A DNA stretch of 64,000 nucleotides from Verrucomicrobiota bacterium (GTDB lineage Bacteria > Verrucomicrobiota > Verrucomicrobiia > Chthoniobacterales > UBA10450). Below are positions 1 through 8,590 of the stretch, piece after piece. The stretch spans positions 62,001 to 126,000 of the forward strand of contig QHNH01000028.1 in assembly GCA_003218375.1 (NCBI GenBank), written 5' to 3'. The notes below the pieces were generated by a model. It was given only the letters and a program-made list of their open reading frames with translations. It searched no databases and was not told the origin of the DNA. The translations under genes and the position numbers were made by a program. Position 1 is the first letter of the stretch; every line of letters begins with the position of its first letter.

Positions 1-850
1 ACGAGAGCCAACCGAAGGTCCATTTAGGACCGAGGTTGGAGTAGGTGAAAGTCGATGGCTGCAGAGTATCCTTCTGGTTGTAGGTGACTGTGAGATTGAC
101 CGCCGGGCCGTAGGCGGGCGAATAGCGCAGGGGCGTATCCTGGATGTTAAGGCTGACGAGCATCGCATGAATGCTATAGCGCGCCATCGCAACAGCCGGC
201 GGCGTATTGCCGCCGCCGCAACTCGTGCAAGTTGGCTGATTACCGGCGACCCTTTCATCCGTACATGTAAGATTTGTGCCCTGTGCTGGAGCAGGACCGG
301 CATAGACGGTCCAAATCTGATCCCCGCCGCTTGATTTCTGGCTGCCACACACCGGGTTGCACCCATTAAATCCGCCGTTACCGCTCTTGGTATAGGTGAA
401 AGCCCAACCACCGCCGCGGGCGTCGCCGACGTAGGGATTGGGATCGCCATAATAGGTCTCAATGTGATGAGGAAAACCGAATCTGGATGTCGGGGTACCG
501 ATGGCGTCAAACCGCTGCTGGCTCCCGAAAAATGTAATGGTGTAGACGGTAGTGCCCTGGGGCGTGCCCTGCGGAATATTGATGCCGGAGATGATCACAC
601 GTCCTTGATCATCAATGATCCGAACGTTCGTCGTACCCACATTATTGTAAGGCCAATTCGGCGTGCCCGTCACGATGGATACAGTGCTGCTCGACGCATA
701 ATCGAAAGCTGTTGCGGGCGCGTCGTAGTATGGTCGCTGTGAGTGATCATCCAGCGTCACAGCAACCTCCGCGACCACTTGCGGCGTAGCCGCCAATGCG
801 AGAAACAGTATGGGTAGGAGTCGGACGGCGAAATTCATCAAGGAGGTCAT
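1..850 (-). CDS. Secreted RHS/YD-repeat-like protein, N-terminal part (runs off window edge)
   Basis: The reading frame starts at ATG 850 (a second in-frame ATG lies at 838) and stays open for 283 codons to the window edge, so the 3' part is missing. Residues 5-28 form a signal peptide (NFAVRLLPILFLALAATPQV), so the product is exported. The rest is rich in Gly, Thr, Asn and Tyr, has four Cys in two clusters near the middle, and ends in a stretch reading VNLTVTYN...TFTYSNLGPKWTFGWLS. From memory this resembles the start of verrucomicrobial RHS/YD-repeat proteins, just before the repeat barrel. The YD repeats would lie beyond the edge and are not seen, so the family call is tentative. The signal peptide and open frame are direct observations. 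No strong ribosome binding site is visible. Confidence 0.6.
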   Translation of the reverse strand, partial: MTSLMNFAVRLLPILFLALAATPQVVAEVAVTLDDHSQRPYYDAPATAFDYASSSTVSIVTGTPNWPYNNVGTTNVRIIDDQGRVIISGINIPQGTPQGTTVYTITFFGSQQRFDAIGTPTSRFGFPHHIETYYGDPNPYVGDARGGGWAFTYTKSGNGGFNGCNPVCGSQKSSGGDQIWTVYAGPAPAQGTNLTCTDERVAGNQPTCTSCGGGNTPPAVAMARYSIHAMLVSLNIQDTPLRYSPAYGPAVNLTVTYNQKDTLQPSTFTYSNLGPKWTFGWLS

Positions 851-1087
851 GAGCGTGTGGCGAAAGTGCGTGCACTAACGCAGGGAGTCAGGTGCGGGGT
901 TTTGGAGGTGTAGAGGTGTGATTCTAGAGGGCTGCTGTTCTGGAGTCGGCGTGTTTTAGCCGGTCGCGCGAGACATGCAAGAACTTTCTTTGCGAATTTC
1001 AAAAAAAGTCTTTAGCGACGACTTTTCGGATTGCGGGGCATTTCGTCGATCTCGCCTACTGGAACGTTGAGCTGAGCGATTAGCTCC

Positions 1088-1199
1088 GGAACACAGGCAT
1101 TTTGCCTGTGTGGCAGCGGACATTCTGTCCGCTGTCTTAGTCGTAAATCATCAGCGGGCTGCAAGCCCGCTGGCCGCACAGGCTGAAAGCCTGTGTTCC
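1088..1199. repeat. Composite palindromic element R1, copy 1 (overlaps nuoN end)
   Basis: This 112-bp element begins GGAACACAGG and ends CCTGTGTTCC. It contains four consecutive local hairpins (two CACAGGC types at the outside, two CAGCGG types inside), and its two ends also pair over the full length. Related copies lie at 24094-24199, 25904-26011 and 42615-42721; paired positions differ between copies in compensating ways, which suggests the structure is kept. Here it covers the last codons and TGA of nuoN. The rest of the 851-1150 spacer shows no gene; it must hold the promoter of the leftward RHS-like gene, but no clear -35/-10 pair was seen. Confidence 0.85.
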
Positions 1200-2629
1200 G
1201 TAGTCCGCCGCAACGAGTTCACGACCGGCTGCGGATAGATTCCCAGAACTATGATGCCCGCCATCATTGCGAGCATCGCTAGCCGCGAGATGCCGCTGAC
1301 GGGAACCGCGACGTCGGCGGCCGGTGCTTCCCAATACATCGCGCGGACGACTTTGAAATAGTAATAGAATCCGCAGGCAACGGTGATCACGCCGACGACG
1401 ATCAGCGCGGTCTGTTGGTGGGCGATCGCGGCATTGAAGATATAGAATTTTCCGAGGAAACCGGCGGTAAACGGCAGGCCGGCGAGCGAAGCCATCGCGA
1501 TCAGCATGGCGAACGCGAGGAAAGGAGAACGCTTGGCCAGGCCATTGAAGTCTTCGATGTTTTCCCCGGTTTGCTGCGCTACCACGACGAGAACGGCGAA
1601 ACTCAGGAGCGTCATGAGCAGATAGGCGACGAGATAAAACACCACCGCTTCGCCGGCCAGGCAGACGACGCCGATGAGCAGGTAGCCAGCGTGAGCGATG
1701 CTCGAATAGGCGAGGAGCCGCTTGAGGTTGGTCTGGGGAAGCGCGGCGAGATTGCCGTAGATCAATGTGCCGAGTGCGACCAGGACGAGGAGACGTTCCA
1801 TTTGGGGCATGACCAGAAACGGTTGCAGGACCCGCAGCAGGACCACGAAGCCGGCGGCCTTCGAGCCGACGGAAAGGAAGGCCGTCACCGGAGTGGGCGC
1901 GCCCTGGTAAACGTCGGGCACCCAGATTTGGAACGGCACGGCGGCGATCTTGAAGCCGAGCGCGACGAGCACGAGCAGCATTCCGAAAAGGGCAGGAGCG
2001 CTTTCCACGGCGGGATTAACCAGCGCGGCCGAAACGCGCGCCAGGTTCGTCTCGCCCGTCACGCCGAAAATCCAGGTGATGCCGTAAACCAGAAAGCCGG
2101 TCGAAAGGGCGCTGAGGATCAAATATTTCACACCGGCCTCGAGACTCGCCGGATTGCGCCGCATGAACGCGACCAGGACGTAGAACGACATCGTGACCAA
2201 CTCGAGCGAAACGAAGATCATCACGAAATCGATCGCGGACGCCATCCACATCAGCCCGGCACAGGTGAAGACCGGCAGCGCGAAGAATTCGCCGAGACCA
2301 GCCTGCGGCGAAGCGGCGTGGATCGAATCGCGCACGACCGGCGCGTAATCGACCATCATGGCGAGGACGAGGACGGTGGTGACGAGGGCGAAGCGTTTGA
2401 AAAAGATCGCGAGCGGATCGGCGGTGTAAAAACTCCAAAAGCCGGAGTCCGCGGCCTCGGCCGGTGGGGACGTGAGGAAAAAACTGGCGACGAACACCGT
2501 GGCCAGCCCGAGCATGGCGGTGAAGGCGAACGTGCGCTTGTCGATCTGGTCCGCGAACATTTCAAACAGGAGCACGAGCACTCCCAGGACGAGCACGGCG
2601 ATCTCGAGACTGGGCGCGACGATGCTCAT
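1151..2629 (-). CDS. nuoN: NADH-quinone oxidoreductase subunit N
   Basis: Membrane proton-pumping subunit of complex I, one of three Mrp-antiporter-like subunits. The 492-residue product is almost entirely transmembrane helices and carries the family pattern around residues 120-260 (SLELVTMSFYVLVAF; then VGSKAAGFVVLLRVL with the conserved Lys). ATG 2629 overlaps the nuoM stop as ATGA, which fixes the start and implies translational coupling. The native C-terminus appears to end near NSLRR. The last 15 residues (EHRLSACAASGLAAR) and the TGA are encoded by repeat element R1, so an insertion replaced the original gene end. Last gene of the leftward nuo operon. Confidence 0.97.
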   Translation of the reverse strand: MSIVAPSLEIAVLVLGVLVLLFEMFADQIDKRTFAFTAMLGLATVFVASFFLTSPPAEAADSGFWSFYTADPLAIFFKRFALVTTVLVLAMMVDYAPVVRDSIHAASPQAGLGEFFALPVFTCAGLMWMASAIDFVMIFVSLELVTMSFYVLVAFMRRNPASLEAGVKYLILSALSTGFLVYGITWIFGVTGETNLARVSAALVNPAVESAPALFGMLLVLVALGFKIAAVPFQIWVPDVYQGAPTPVTAFLSVGSKAAGFVVLLRVLQPFLVMPQMERLLVLVALGTLIYGNLAALPQTNLKRLLAYSSIAHAGYLLIGVVCLAGEAVVFYLVAYLLMTLLSFAVLVVVAQQTGENIEDFNGLAKRSPFLAFAMLIAMASLAGLPFTAGFLGKFYIFNAAIAHQQTALIVVGVITVACGFYYYFKVVRAMYWEAPAADVAVPVSGISRLAMLAMMAGIIVLGIYPQPVVNSLRRTTEHRLSACAASGLAAR

Positions 2630-4104
2630 TGCCTGGCGGCGGCGAAGTAACTCTTGAAGGTCGGCGTCACCATCCGGACGAACGTTTGCGGGAAGAACCC
2701 GAACCAGAGCGTGATCGCGACTAGGAGCCCGACGGGCACTCGCAGGCTCCAGCGGAGATCGGTCACGCCGCCGAGCGCATCACCCATCGCTCCCATGAAA
2801 ACGGCGCGATAAGCGCGCAACATGTAAACCGCGGAGATCACCACGCCCCACAGGCCGAGGACAGTCGCGATTTGATAGATGTGGAAGCGCTCCGGGTTCG
2901 CGCCGTTGCGGAATGTGCCGAAGAGCACCATCACTTCCCCGGTAAAATTGGAGAATCCCGGCAAACCGATGGAGGCGAAGGCGGCCAGGCCAAACACGAG
3001 CCCGGCCCGCGGCATCAGTTTTCCGAGGCCGCCCAAGTCCTCGAGCACGAGCGTGCCGGTGCGCTGGCGAATTTCACCGGTGATGGCAAAAAGCAGGGCG
3101 ATGGAAATTCCATGCGCGAAAATCAAAATGGCCGCGCCGCTGGTGCCGAGCAAGGTCCCGCTGGCGATGCCGAGGAAAATGTATCCCATGTGCATTACGC
3201 TCGAATAACCGAGCATCCAATCGAGCCGCTTTTGCGCGATCGTGACCAGGCCGACGTAGATGATATTCCCGAGCAGCAGATAGATCAGGAGCGTGTTGTA
3301 TTGTTGCGCGCCGGCGGGCAGGAGCGGCAGGGCCAGACGGAGCAGACCGTACAATCCAAACTTTTTCAGGACGCCGGCGTGCAACATCGCCGCGGGCGCG
3401 GGCGCGGACGCATACGCTTCCGGCGCCCAGGTGTGAAAGGGGAAGAGCGACACCAAAATTCCGAAACCGAGGAGCAAGACCAGAAAAATATTTCCCTGCG
3501 CACTCGCCGGAATCAGGACCGCTGATTGTTGGAGCACGCGAAAGTCAAAACTACGCGCGGCCTCGGGCACGGCGCGGTAAAGCATGATCAAGCCGAGCAG
3601 GAGAATGAAACTCCCGGTCGCGAGATAGATCGTAATTTTCCAGGCGGCGAGCTGCCGGTTGCCCGTTCCCCAAATACCGATGAGCAGAAAGGTCGGGATG
3701 AGGGCCAACTCATGGAAGGCGTAGAAGAAAAAAAGGTCCAGGGACGCGAACGCGCCGATCGCGCCGGCCGCGATGAAGAGGAGGCACGCATAAAAAGCGT
3801 TGCGATGCTCGGCGATTTCGCCGGTGAACCAGACCGCCGCGAGAGTCACGAGCGCGGTGAGGAGAAGTAGCATCAGGCTGAGGCCATCGATGCCGAGAGT
3901 GAAGTTAATGTTCCAATCGGGGCTGACCGGAAATGACGTCACCATTTGGTAGCCGGGCTGGCCCGTTTCAAAGCCGAGAAACAGGAACAAGGTTGCGACG
4001 AGCATCAGCCCCGCGCCCCACAAAGCCGTCCGACGCGCCGGCGCACCGAGCAGAATCGCCAGGGCGGCCGCGATCGGAAAAAGGACGACGAAGAGCAGGA
4101 TCAT
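2626..4104 (-). CDS. nuoM: NADH-quinone oxidoreductase subunit M
   Basis: Second antiporter-like proton-pumping subunit of complex I, 492 residues with about 14 predicted membrane helices. The start is ATG 4104 (MILLFVVLFPIAAALA), overlapping the nuoL TGA as ATGA; a longer frame upstream is only nuoL read in another register. Family marks are FYAFHELALIPTFLLIGIWG, with the conserved Glu of helix 5, and FHTWAPEAYASAPAPAAMLHAG. Its stop overlaps the nuoN ATG. Length and order L-M-N are standard for the family. Confidence 0.97.
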   Translation of the reverse strand: MILLFVVLFPIAAALAILLGAPARRTALWGAGLMLVATLFLFLGFETGQPGYQMVTSFPVSPDWNINFTLGIDGLSLMLLLLTALVTLAAVWFTGEIAEHRNAFYACLLFIAAGAIGAFASLDLFFFYAFHELALIPTFLLIGIWGTGNRQLAAWKITIYLATGSFILLLGLIMLYRAVPEAARSFDFRVLQQSAVLIPASAQGNIFLVLLLGFGILVSLFPFHTWAPEAYASAPAPAAMLHAGVLKKFGLYGLLRLALPLLPAGAQQYNTLLIYLLLGNIIYVGLVTIAQKRLDWMLGYSSVMHMGYIFLGIASGTLLGTSGAAILIFAHGISIALLFAITGEIRQRTGTLVLEDLGGLGKLMPRAGLVFGLAAFASIGLPGFSNFTGEVMVLFGTFRNGANPERFHIYQIATVLGLWGVVISAVYMLRAYRAVFMGAMGDALGGVTDLRWSLRVPVGLLVAITLWFGFFPQTFVRMVTPTFKSYFAAARQ

Positions 4105-5897
4105 CGGAAGATCGTGAAATAGATCAGGCCGACGATGCCCAACCCGAAAAGGAACGCGTAAGCCTGGAGGTTTCCGACTTGAAACAACCGGAGCAGCGAA
4201 CCGAAGCCCCACGTCGCGCCGCTTGCGCCGCGAATGGCTGCGCCGTCCAGGATCCAGCGGTCGATGAACGCGCTCAGCTTCGCCAGCAATTCCTGGGTCG
4301 CGCCGATCAGGAACGAATAGAGTTCGTCGAAGTAAAACCGTTTCCGTAACGGCGCGAGATCGATCGGATCGCTCTGGCGATTTCGGTAAAGAATAATCGC
4401 GATTAGGGCCCCGGCGACGGCCGCGCCGAGCGCCATACCCGGGACCAGCCAGCCGGTTTCTTTTTCAGCCGGCAATTGCACGAACAGTCGGGCCACGAAT
4501 CCAAACCCCGCGGCGGAGGCCGGGATCGCGAGAAGAATGAGCGGCCCGATCATCACCCACGGCGCCTCGCGTCCGGTGCGGGCGCGATCGCTGCGCGGTT
4601 TGCCGAAGAAGACGACGACCACGAGGCGCAACATGTAGAACGCGGTCAGGAACGCGGTGAAAAGCGCGACCCAGAAAATCGCGCGGTTCGTCTCGTAGGC
4701 GAGCGCGAGGATCGCGTCCTTGCTGAAGAAACCACTGAAGGGCGGCAGCCCGATCAACGCGAACGTCCCCACGAGGAACGTCAGGAACGTGATCCCGAGC
4801 CGGCCGGCGAGTCCGCCCATCTTCCAGATGTTTTGCTCGTGGTGGAGCATCACGATGATCGAACCGGCGCCGAGGAAGAGAAGCGCTTTGAAAAAAGCGT
4901 GCGTGAAGAGATGGAACATCGCCGCCTGTCCGGAAGCCAGTCCGACGGCCATGATCATGTAGCCGAGCTGGGAAAGGGTTGAGTAGGCAAGGATGCGTTT
5001 GATGTCGTTTTGCTGCGTGGCAATCAGCGCGGCCATCACCGCGGTGATCGTGCCGATCCACGAGATCACCCAGAGCGCGGGTGGCGATGCCTCAAAGAGG
5101 AAACCGACGCGCACGAGCATGTAGACGCCGGCTGCCACCATCGTCGCCGCATGGATCAACGCGGAGATCGGTGTCGGGCCTTCCATCGCGTCCGGCAACC
5201 AGACGTGGAGAGGGAATTGCGCCGACTTGCCGACGGCACCGCAAAAAATCAGGAGCGCGGCAACGGTGAGGTAATCCGGATAACTCGTGATGCGCGCGAG
5301 CTGCTGGTTCATCTCGCTGAACACAACCGAGCCCGTGGCCACCCACGCCATCAGGATCCCGAGCATGAAACCGAAATCGCCGATTCGATTTGTCAGGAAC
5401 GCTTTCTTTGCCGCTTCCGCCGCCGAATCGCGCTCGAACCAGTGGCCGATCAGCACATACGAGCTGAAGCCCACCAGTTCCCAAAAGATGAACATCATTA
5501 CGAAATTGTTCGAGACGACGACGCCGAGCATCGAGAACATGAAGAAAGAGAGCGCCGCGAAGTAACGCGCCTTGCCCGAGTCGTCCCGCATGTAGCCTAA
5601 CGAGTAGATGTGGATGAGGGCGCCGACGCCGGTCACGAGCAGCAGCATCGTTTTTGTCAGGTCGTCGAGAACGAAGCCGAGCGGCACGGAGAGGACGGAC
5701 AGGTCGAGCCAGGTAAGTTCGAGCGCTTGGATGTCAGGCGTGGCGAACACCACACAGCTGCCGGCGAAACTGGCGAGCACGGCGACCACAGAAATGAAGC
5801 TGCTCAGGCCGGGCCACGATTTCGTGAACAAGACGATCACGACCGCCGCCGCGAAGGGCAGCAGCAGGATGAACCAGGGCAAGAGCGCGCTATTCAT
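4101..5897 (-). CDS. nuoL: NADH-quinone oxidoreductase subunit L
   Basis: Largest antiporter-like subunit of complex I, 598 residues, slightly shorter than the common 610-660. It carries the conserved helix-5 Glu (about E140 in FIFWELVGFSSY) and the TM7 Lys (about K224 in AVGKSAQFPLHVWLPDAMEG), both part of the proton path. The C-terminal end has the long amphipathic-helix region followed by a final membrane helix (LFGLGIVGLIYFTIF). ATG 5897 lies 6 nt after the nuoK stop; its stop overlaps nuoM. Complete and apparently functional. Confidence 0.97.
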   Translation of the reverse strand: MNSALLPWFILLLPFAAAVVIVLFTKSWPGLSSFISVVAVLASFAGSCVVFATPDIQALELTWLDLSVLSVPLGFVLDDLTKTMLLLVTGVGALIHIYSLGYMRDDSGKARYFAALSFFMFSMLGVVVSNNFVMMFIFWELVGFSSYVLIGHWFERDSAAEAAKKAFLTNRIGDFGFMLGILMAWVATGSVVFSEMNQQLARITSYPDYLTVAALLIFCGAVGKSAQFPLHVWLPDAMEGPTPISALIHAATMVAAGVYMLVRVGFLFEASPPALWVISWIGTITAVMAALIATQQNDIKRILAYSTLSQLGYMIMAVGLASGQAAMFHLFTHAFFKALLFLGAGSIIVMLHHEQNIWKMGGLAGRLGITFLTFLVGTFALIGLPPFSGFFSKDAILALAYETNRAIFWVALFTAFLTAFYMLRLVVVVFFGKPRSDRARTGREAPWVMIGPLILLAIPASAAGFGFVARLFVQLPAEKETGWLVPGMALGAAVAGALIAIILYRNRQSDPIDLAPLRKRFYFDELYSFLIGATQELLAKLSAFIDRWILDGAAIRGASGATWGFGSLLRLFQVGNLQAYAFLFGLGIVGLIYFTIFR

Positions 5898-5903
5898 AAC
5901 CGG

Positions 5904-6224
5904 TCAGAATTTCAGCGTGCTGATGTCTTCGACGTGGGTCGTTTGCCGCGCGCGATAAAGCGCGACGATGATCGCGAGGCCGACCGCGACTTCCGCGGCC
6001 GCGACCGTGATGATGAAAAAGACAAATACCTGGGCGTTGTAATTCGCCATTCCGTCCGGGCCGACGCGAAAGCGCGAGAACGCAACGAGGGAGAGGTTCG
6101 CGGCGTTCAACATCAACTCGAGCGACATGAAAATGATGATGATGTTCCGGCGGAGGAGCACGCCAGCGAACCCGATCGTGAAAAGCATCCCGCTGACGAT
6201 GAGATAATGGCCGAGCGTTAACAT
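5904..6224 (-). CDS. nuoK: NADH-quinone oxidoreductase subunit K
   Basis: Small three-helix membrane subunit of complex I (106 residues, usual about 100). The two membrane glutamates of the family are present: E36 in [13 protein letters not shown] and E78 in [15 protein letters not shown] 6224 is the natural start. An F1-type hairpin repeat fills the spacer between the nuoJ stop and this gene, so the JK boundary, usually tight, is stretched to about 140 bp here. Confidence 0.97.
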   Translation of the reverse strand: MLTLGHYLIVSGMLFTIGFAGVLLRRNIIIIFMSLELMLNAANLSLVAFSRFRVGPDGMANYNAQVFVFFIITVAAAEVAVGLAIIVALYRARQTTHVEDISTLKF

Positions 6225-6234
6225 GATTTGAAAA

Positions 6235-6366
6235 TGTCGAATGACGAATGTCGAATGCCGAAGGAATGACGAAGCTCGAATGAGCGAATAACGGTGACGC
6301 GCTTGCCGTGCCTCGGTCTTTCGCCATTCGGAATTATTTCGTCATTCGTCATTCGGATTTCGTCAT
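6235..6366. repeat. Inverted word-repeat hairpin, word F1 (ATGACGA), nuoJ-nuoK spacer
   Basis: The left arm carries repeated ATGACGA/ATGTCGA words from about 6237 to 6290. The right arm carries the complement (TCGTCATTCGTCATTCGG) from about 6328 to 6366, with a GC-rich spacer between. The two arms can pair. The right arm touches the nuoJ stop codon. The same word family occurs at 13004-13140, 36611-36714 and 43290-43402. Confidence 0.85.
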
Positions 6367-6870
6367 TTATTTCAGCTCCCGTTTGCTCAGGACGACGACG
6401 CCAATCGTCGCGACCAGCACCAGCACGCCGATAATCTGGAACGGCAGGTTGTAATTCGTGAACAGCAGCAGGCCGATGTTGTGGACGTCGTCGGTCTTCG
6501 CCGAAGTCAGCGGCGGGAAAGACTGTTTCGCGGCGCCCAGCTGTCCCACCACAAAACAGATCTGGGTGAAGAACGCCACCGCCACCGCGACCCCGCCCGC
6601 GACCGTGACGTAATTGATCTTGCGCAAATTCTCCGCCCGGAGATCGAGCAGCATAATGATGAAGAGAAAGAGCACCATGACCGCGCCGGCATAAACCAGG
6701 ACCTGGATGATCCCGATGAAGAACGCATCGAGCGACATGAACAACGCGGACAGGCCCATGAAACAAATGACGAGACTCAGCGCGCTTGCGATCGGGTTGC
6801 GGTTGATGATGACGGCCACGCCGAAGACCAGCATGAGAAACGCGAAAAACCAAAAGAGGAATGCGCTCAT
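6367..6870 (-). CDS. nuoJ: NADH-quinone oxidoreductase subunit J
   Basis: Membrane subunit of complex I next to the quinone pathway, 167 residues with five predicted helices. Family marks are FWFFAFLMLVFGVAVIINRN at the start and IIQVLVYAGAVMVLFLFIIM for TM3, which contains the pi-bulge region. The start is ATG 6870 (MSAFLFWFF). A longer frame to 6924 would read through the F2 repeat (ICNLQSAICN) and is rejected. The stop TAA is at the edge of an F1 repeat arm. Confidence 0.95.
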   Translation of the reverse strand: MSAFLFWFFAFLMLVFGVAVIINRNPIASALSLVICFMGLSALFMSLDAFFIGIIQVLVYAGAVMVLFLFIIMLLDLRAENLRKINYVTVAGGVAVAVAFFTQICFVVGQLGAAKQSFPPLTSAKTDDVHNIGLLLFTNYNLPFQIIGVLVLVATIGVVVLSKRELK

Positions 6871-6875
6871 CGGGC

Positions 6876-6959
6876 GATTGCAGATTGCAGATTGCAGATT
6901 GCAGATTGAGATCCGACGCGACAACGCAATCTGAAATCTGAAATCTGAAATCTGAAATA
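6876..6959. repeat. Inverted word-repeat hairpin, word F2 (GCAGATT/AATCTGA), nuoI-nuoJ spacer
   Basis: The left arm 6876-6910 is five units of GCAGATT. The right arm 6927-6959 is four to five units of AATCTGA, which pairs with the left word except at one position per unit. The spacer is about 16 nt. The element sits 5 nt before nuoJ and 5 nt after nuoI on the transcribed strand, so the whole intergenic space is element. Confidence 0.88.
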
Positions 6960-6964
6960 GTTTC

Positions 6965-7495
6965 TCACTTTTTCTCGTTCCACTTCAGCACGACGCCATG
7001 CATCACGCCGCCGATCTCGAGCAGTTTTTCTTTGTTATGGACCATGTCGGCGCGGGTGAAGCCGGTGATCGCGTAATCCTTGCGGAGATAAATCGCCTGC
7101 TCGGGACAAACTTCTTCGCAAAGCCCGCAGTAAATGCAGCGGATCATGTCGATATCGAATTCGTGCGGGTATTTCTCCACCTTCGCGAACTTGTCGCCGG
7201 CCGGGAATTCGCCCGGGATGATCTTGATGGCGCGCGGCGGGCAGATGAATTCACAGAGCTGGCAGGCGACGCAGCGAACGCGGCCGGTATCGTCGCGAAC
7301 GAGCGCCGGCGCGCCGCGATAGTGCTCGGGCAAATGGCTGTCCCATTTTTCCTCCGGGTATTGCATCGTCACCTTCGTGCGTCCGAGCAGCATGTTCTTG
7401 AAATGCCGGATCGTAATCGCCATTCCGCTCAGGATCGCCGGGAGGTAAAGCCGCTCGCGGAAATTCAGTTTCGGACGTGAAACGGTGATCGCCAT
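6965..7495 (-). CDS. nuoI: NADH-quinone oxidoreductase subunit I (8Fe-ferredoxin)
   Basis: Peripheral-arm subunit of complex I holding clusters N6a and N6b. The 176-residue product has two CxxCxxCxxxC motifs: C75, C78, C81, C85 (CVACQLCEFICP) and C120, C123, C126, C130 (CIYCGLCEEVCP). The N-terminal part (LYLPAILSGMAITIRHFKNM) is the family's amphipathic membrane-contact helix. ATG 7495 is the first good start. An F8 hairpin element separates it from nuoH and an F2 element from nuoJ. Confidence 0.97.
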   Translation of the reverse strand: MAITVSRPKLNFRERLYLPAILSGMAITIRHFKNMLLGRTKVTMQYPEEKWDSHLPEHYRGAPALVRDDTGRVRCVACQLCEFICPPRAIKIIPGEFPAGDKFAKVEKYPHEFDIDMIRCIYCGLCEEVCPEQAIYLRKDYAITGFTRADMVHNKEKLLEIGGVMHGVVLKWNEKK

Positions 7496-7503
7496 GGGTG
7501 AAA

Positions 7504-7582
7504 TTAGACAGGATTTACAGGATTCTGAGGATTAAAGACAGAGAGGTGGCCGTTGGACATCCCCAATCCCGTTAATCCTGTC
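7504..7582. repeat. Inverted word-repeat hairpin, word F8 (ACAGGATT), nuoH-nuoI spacer
   Basis: The left arm 7505-7535 repeats (A)CAGGATT with variation (GACAGGATTTACAGGATT). The right arm 7564-7582 carries the complementary AATCC...AATCCTGTCC. It has the same architecture as the other arm elements but a different word. It lies 5 nt beyond the nuoH stop. Confidence 0.75.
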
Positions 7583-7586
7583 CACC

Positions 7587-8589
7587 TCATTCGGGAAAGT
7601 AAGCGAGGATGATCGCCATGATGAAGATGTTCACGAGCGCGATTTCGAAAAAAAAGACCCAGCCGAGCCGCATCAATTGGTCGTAGCGGAAGCGCGGAAG
7701 GGTCCAGCGCACCCAGATAAAAAAGAAGAGCAACGCGGCGATCTTCGAGAAGAAGATGAAGATGTTCACCAGACCCCAGCCCCAGCCGTGCGATCCATCG
7801 GGGACGCCGGGAAAATGCCAGCCACCGAGAAAGAGCGTCACGATGATGGCGCTGCCGGTGATCATTGCCACGTATTCGCCGAGGAAAAAGAGTCCGAACT
7901 TCATCGAGCCGTATTCGGTGTGATAACCGCCGACGAGTTCCGTCTCGGCCTCGGGCAAATCGAAGGGGAGGCGATTCGTTTCCGCGAAGATCGCGATCGT
8001 GAAGACGACGAAAGAGATCACCATCGGAATAGCGAGAAGCCATTTGTGGAAGTTCCCCCAGTCGCCGATGAACGGTGCGATGAGCCAGCCATTTTCGATC
8101 TGGTATCGCACGACTTCGGTCAGGCGCAGTTGCCCGATGAGCAGGAAAACGGGAATGACGGCGAGGCCGAGCGACAACTCGTAGGAAATCATTTGCGAAC
8201 TCGAGCGCACGCCGCCCAAGAACGAATACTTGGAATTCGACGACCAGCCGGCGAGGACAATTCCGTAAACGCCTAACGAAGCGATCGCGAAAACGAAGAG
8301 CACCCCGACGTTGATGTCGGCGATGACCATCGGCACGCCGAAAAGGGTGCTGCCGAACGGGACCACGGCGAGTGTCGTGATCGCCGGGATCATCGCGAGA
8401 CAGGGCGCGAGCCAGTAATAAAGCGTGTTCACATGGGCCGGCGTGAAATCTTCTTTCAGGAGGAATTTCGCCGCGTCGGCGATCGGCTGGAAGGCGCTCG
8501 GCGTAGACCGCATAGTTCATAATCCCGAGGACCACAGCGAGCAGCGCGACGATTTTGATCAACGATGAAAAAAGAAATGCGTAATCCAT
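7587..8589 (-). pseudogene. nuoH: NADH-quinone oxidoreductase subunit H, broken by deletion/frameshift
   Basis: Quinone-site membrane subunit of complex I, read in two frames. Frame A starts at ATG 8589 and gives 32 good residues (MDYAFLFSSL...NYAVYAER) to 8494. Frame B resumes from about 8492 with FQPIADAAKFLLKEDF and is intact to the stop at 7587 (about 301 residues, ending IILAYFPE). Between them the invariant cytoplasmic loop (ERKVxAxxQxRxGPNRVGPxGxL), about 20 residues, is absent. The gap is thus a deletion of about 3n-1 nt, about 59 nt if 20 codons were lost. All other nuo genes here are intact, so an assembly or sequencing error is as likely as a real mutation. The spacing to nuoG (stop 8591) is tight. 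Confidence 0.88.
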
Positions 8590-8590
8590 T

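Noticed and set aside
464-742. 92-codon plus-strand frame at the left end
   Set aside because: It lies opposite the signal-peptide-bearing RHS-like frame, which is open for 283 codons.
1415-2650. 411-codon plus-strand open frame across nuoN
   Set aside because: It is the reverse strand of nuoN in high-GC DNA; its translation is rich in charged residues with no domain.
6876-6959. CRISPR array suggested by the regular GCAGATT units
   Set aside because: Units are 7 nt with no spacers, and the arms are inverted.
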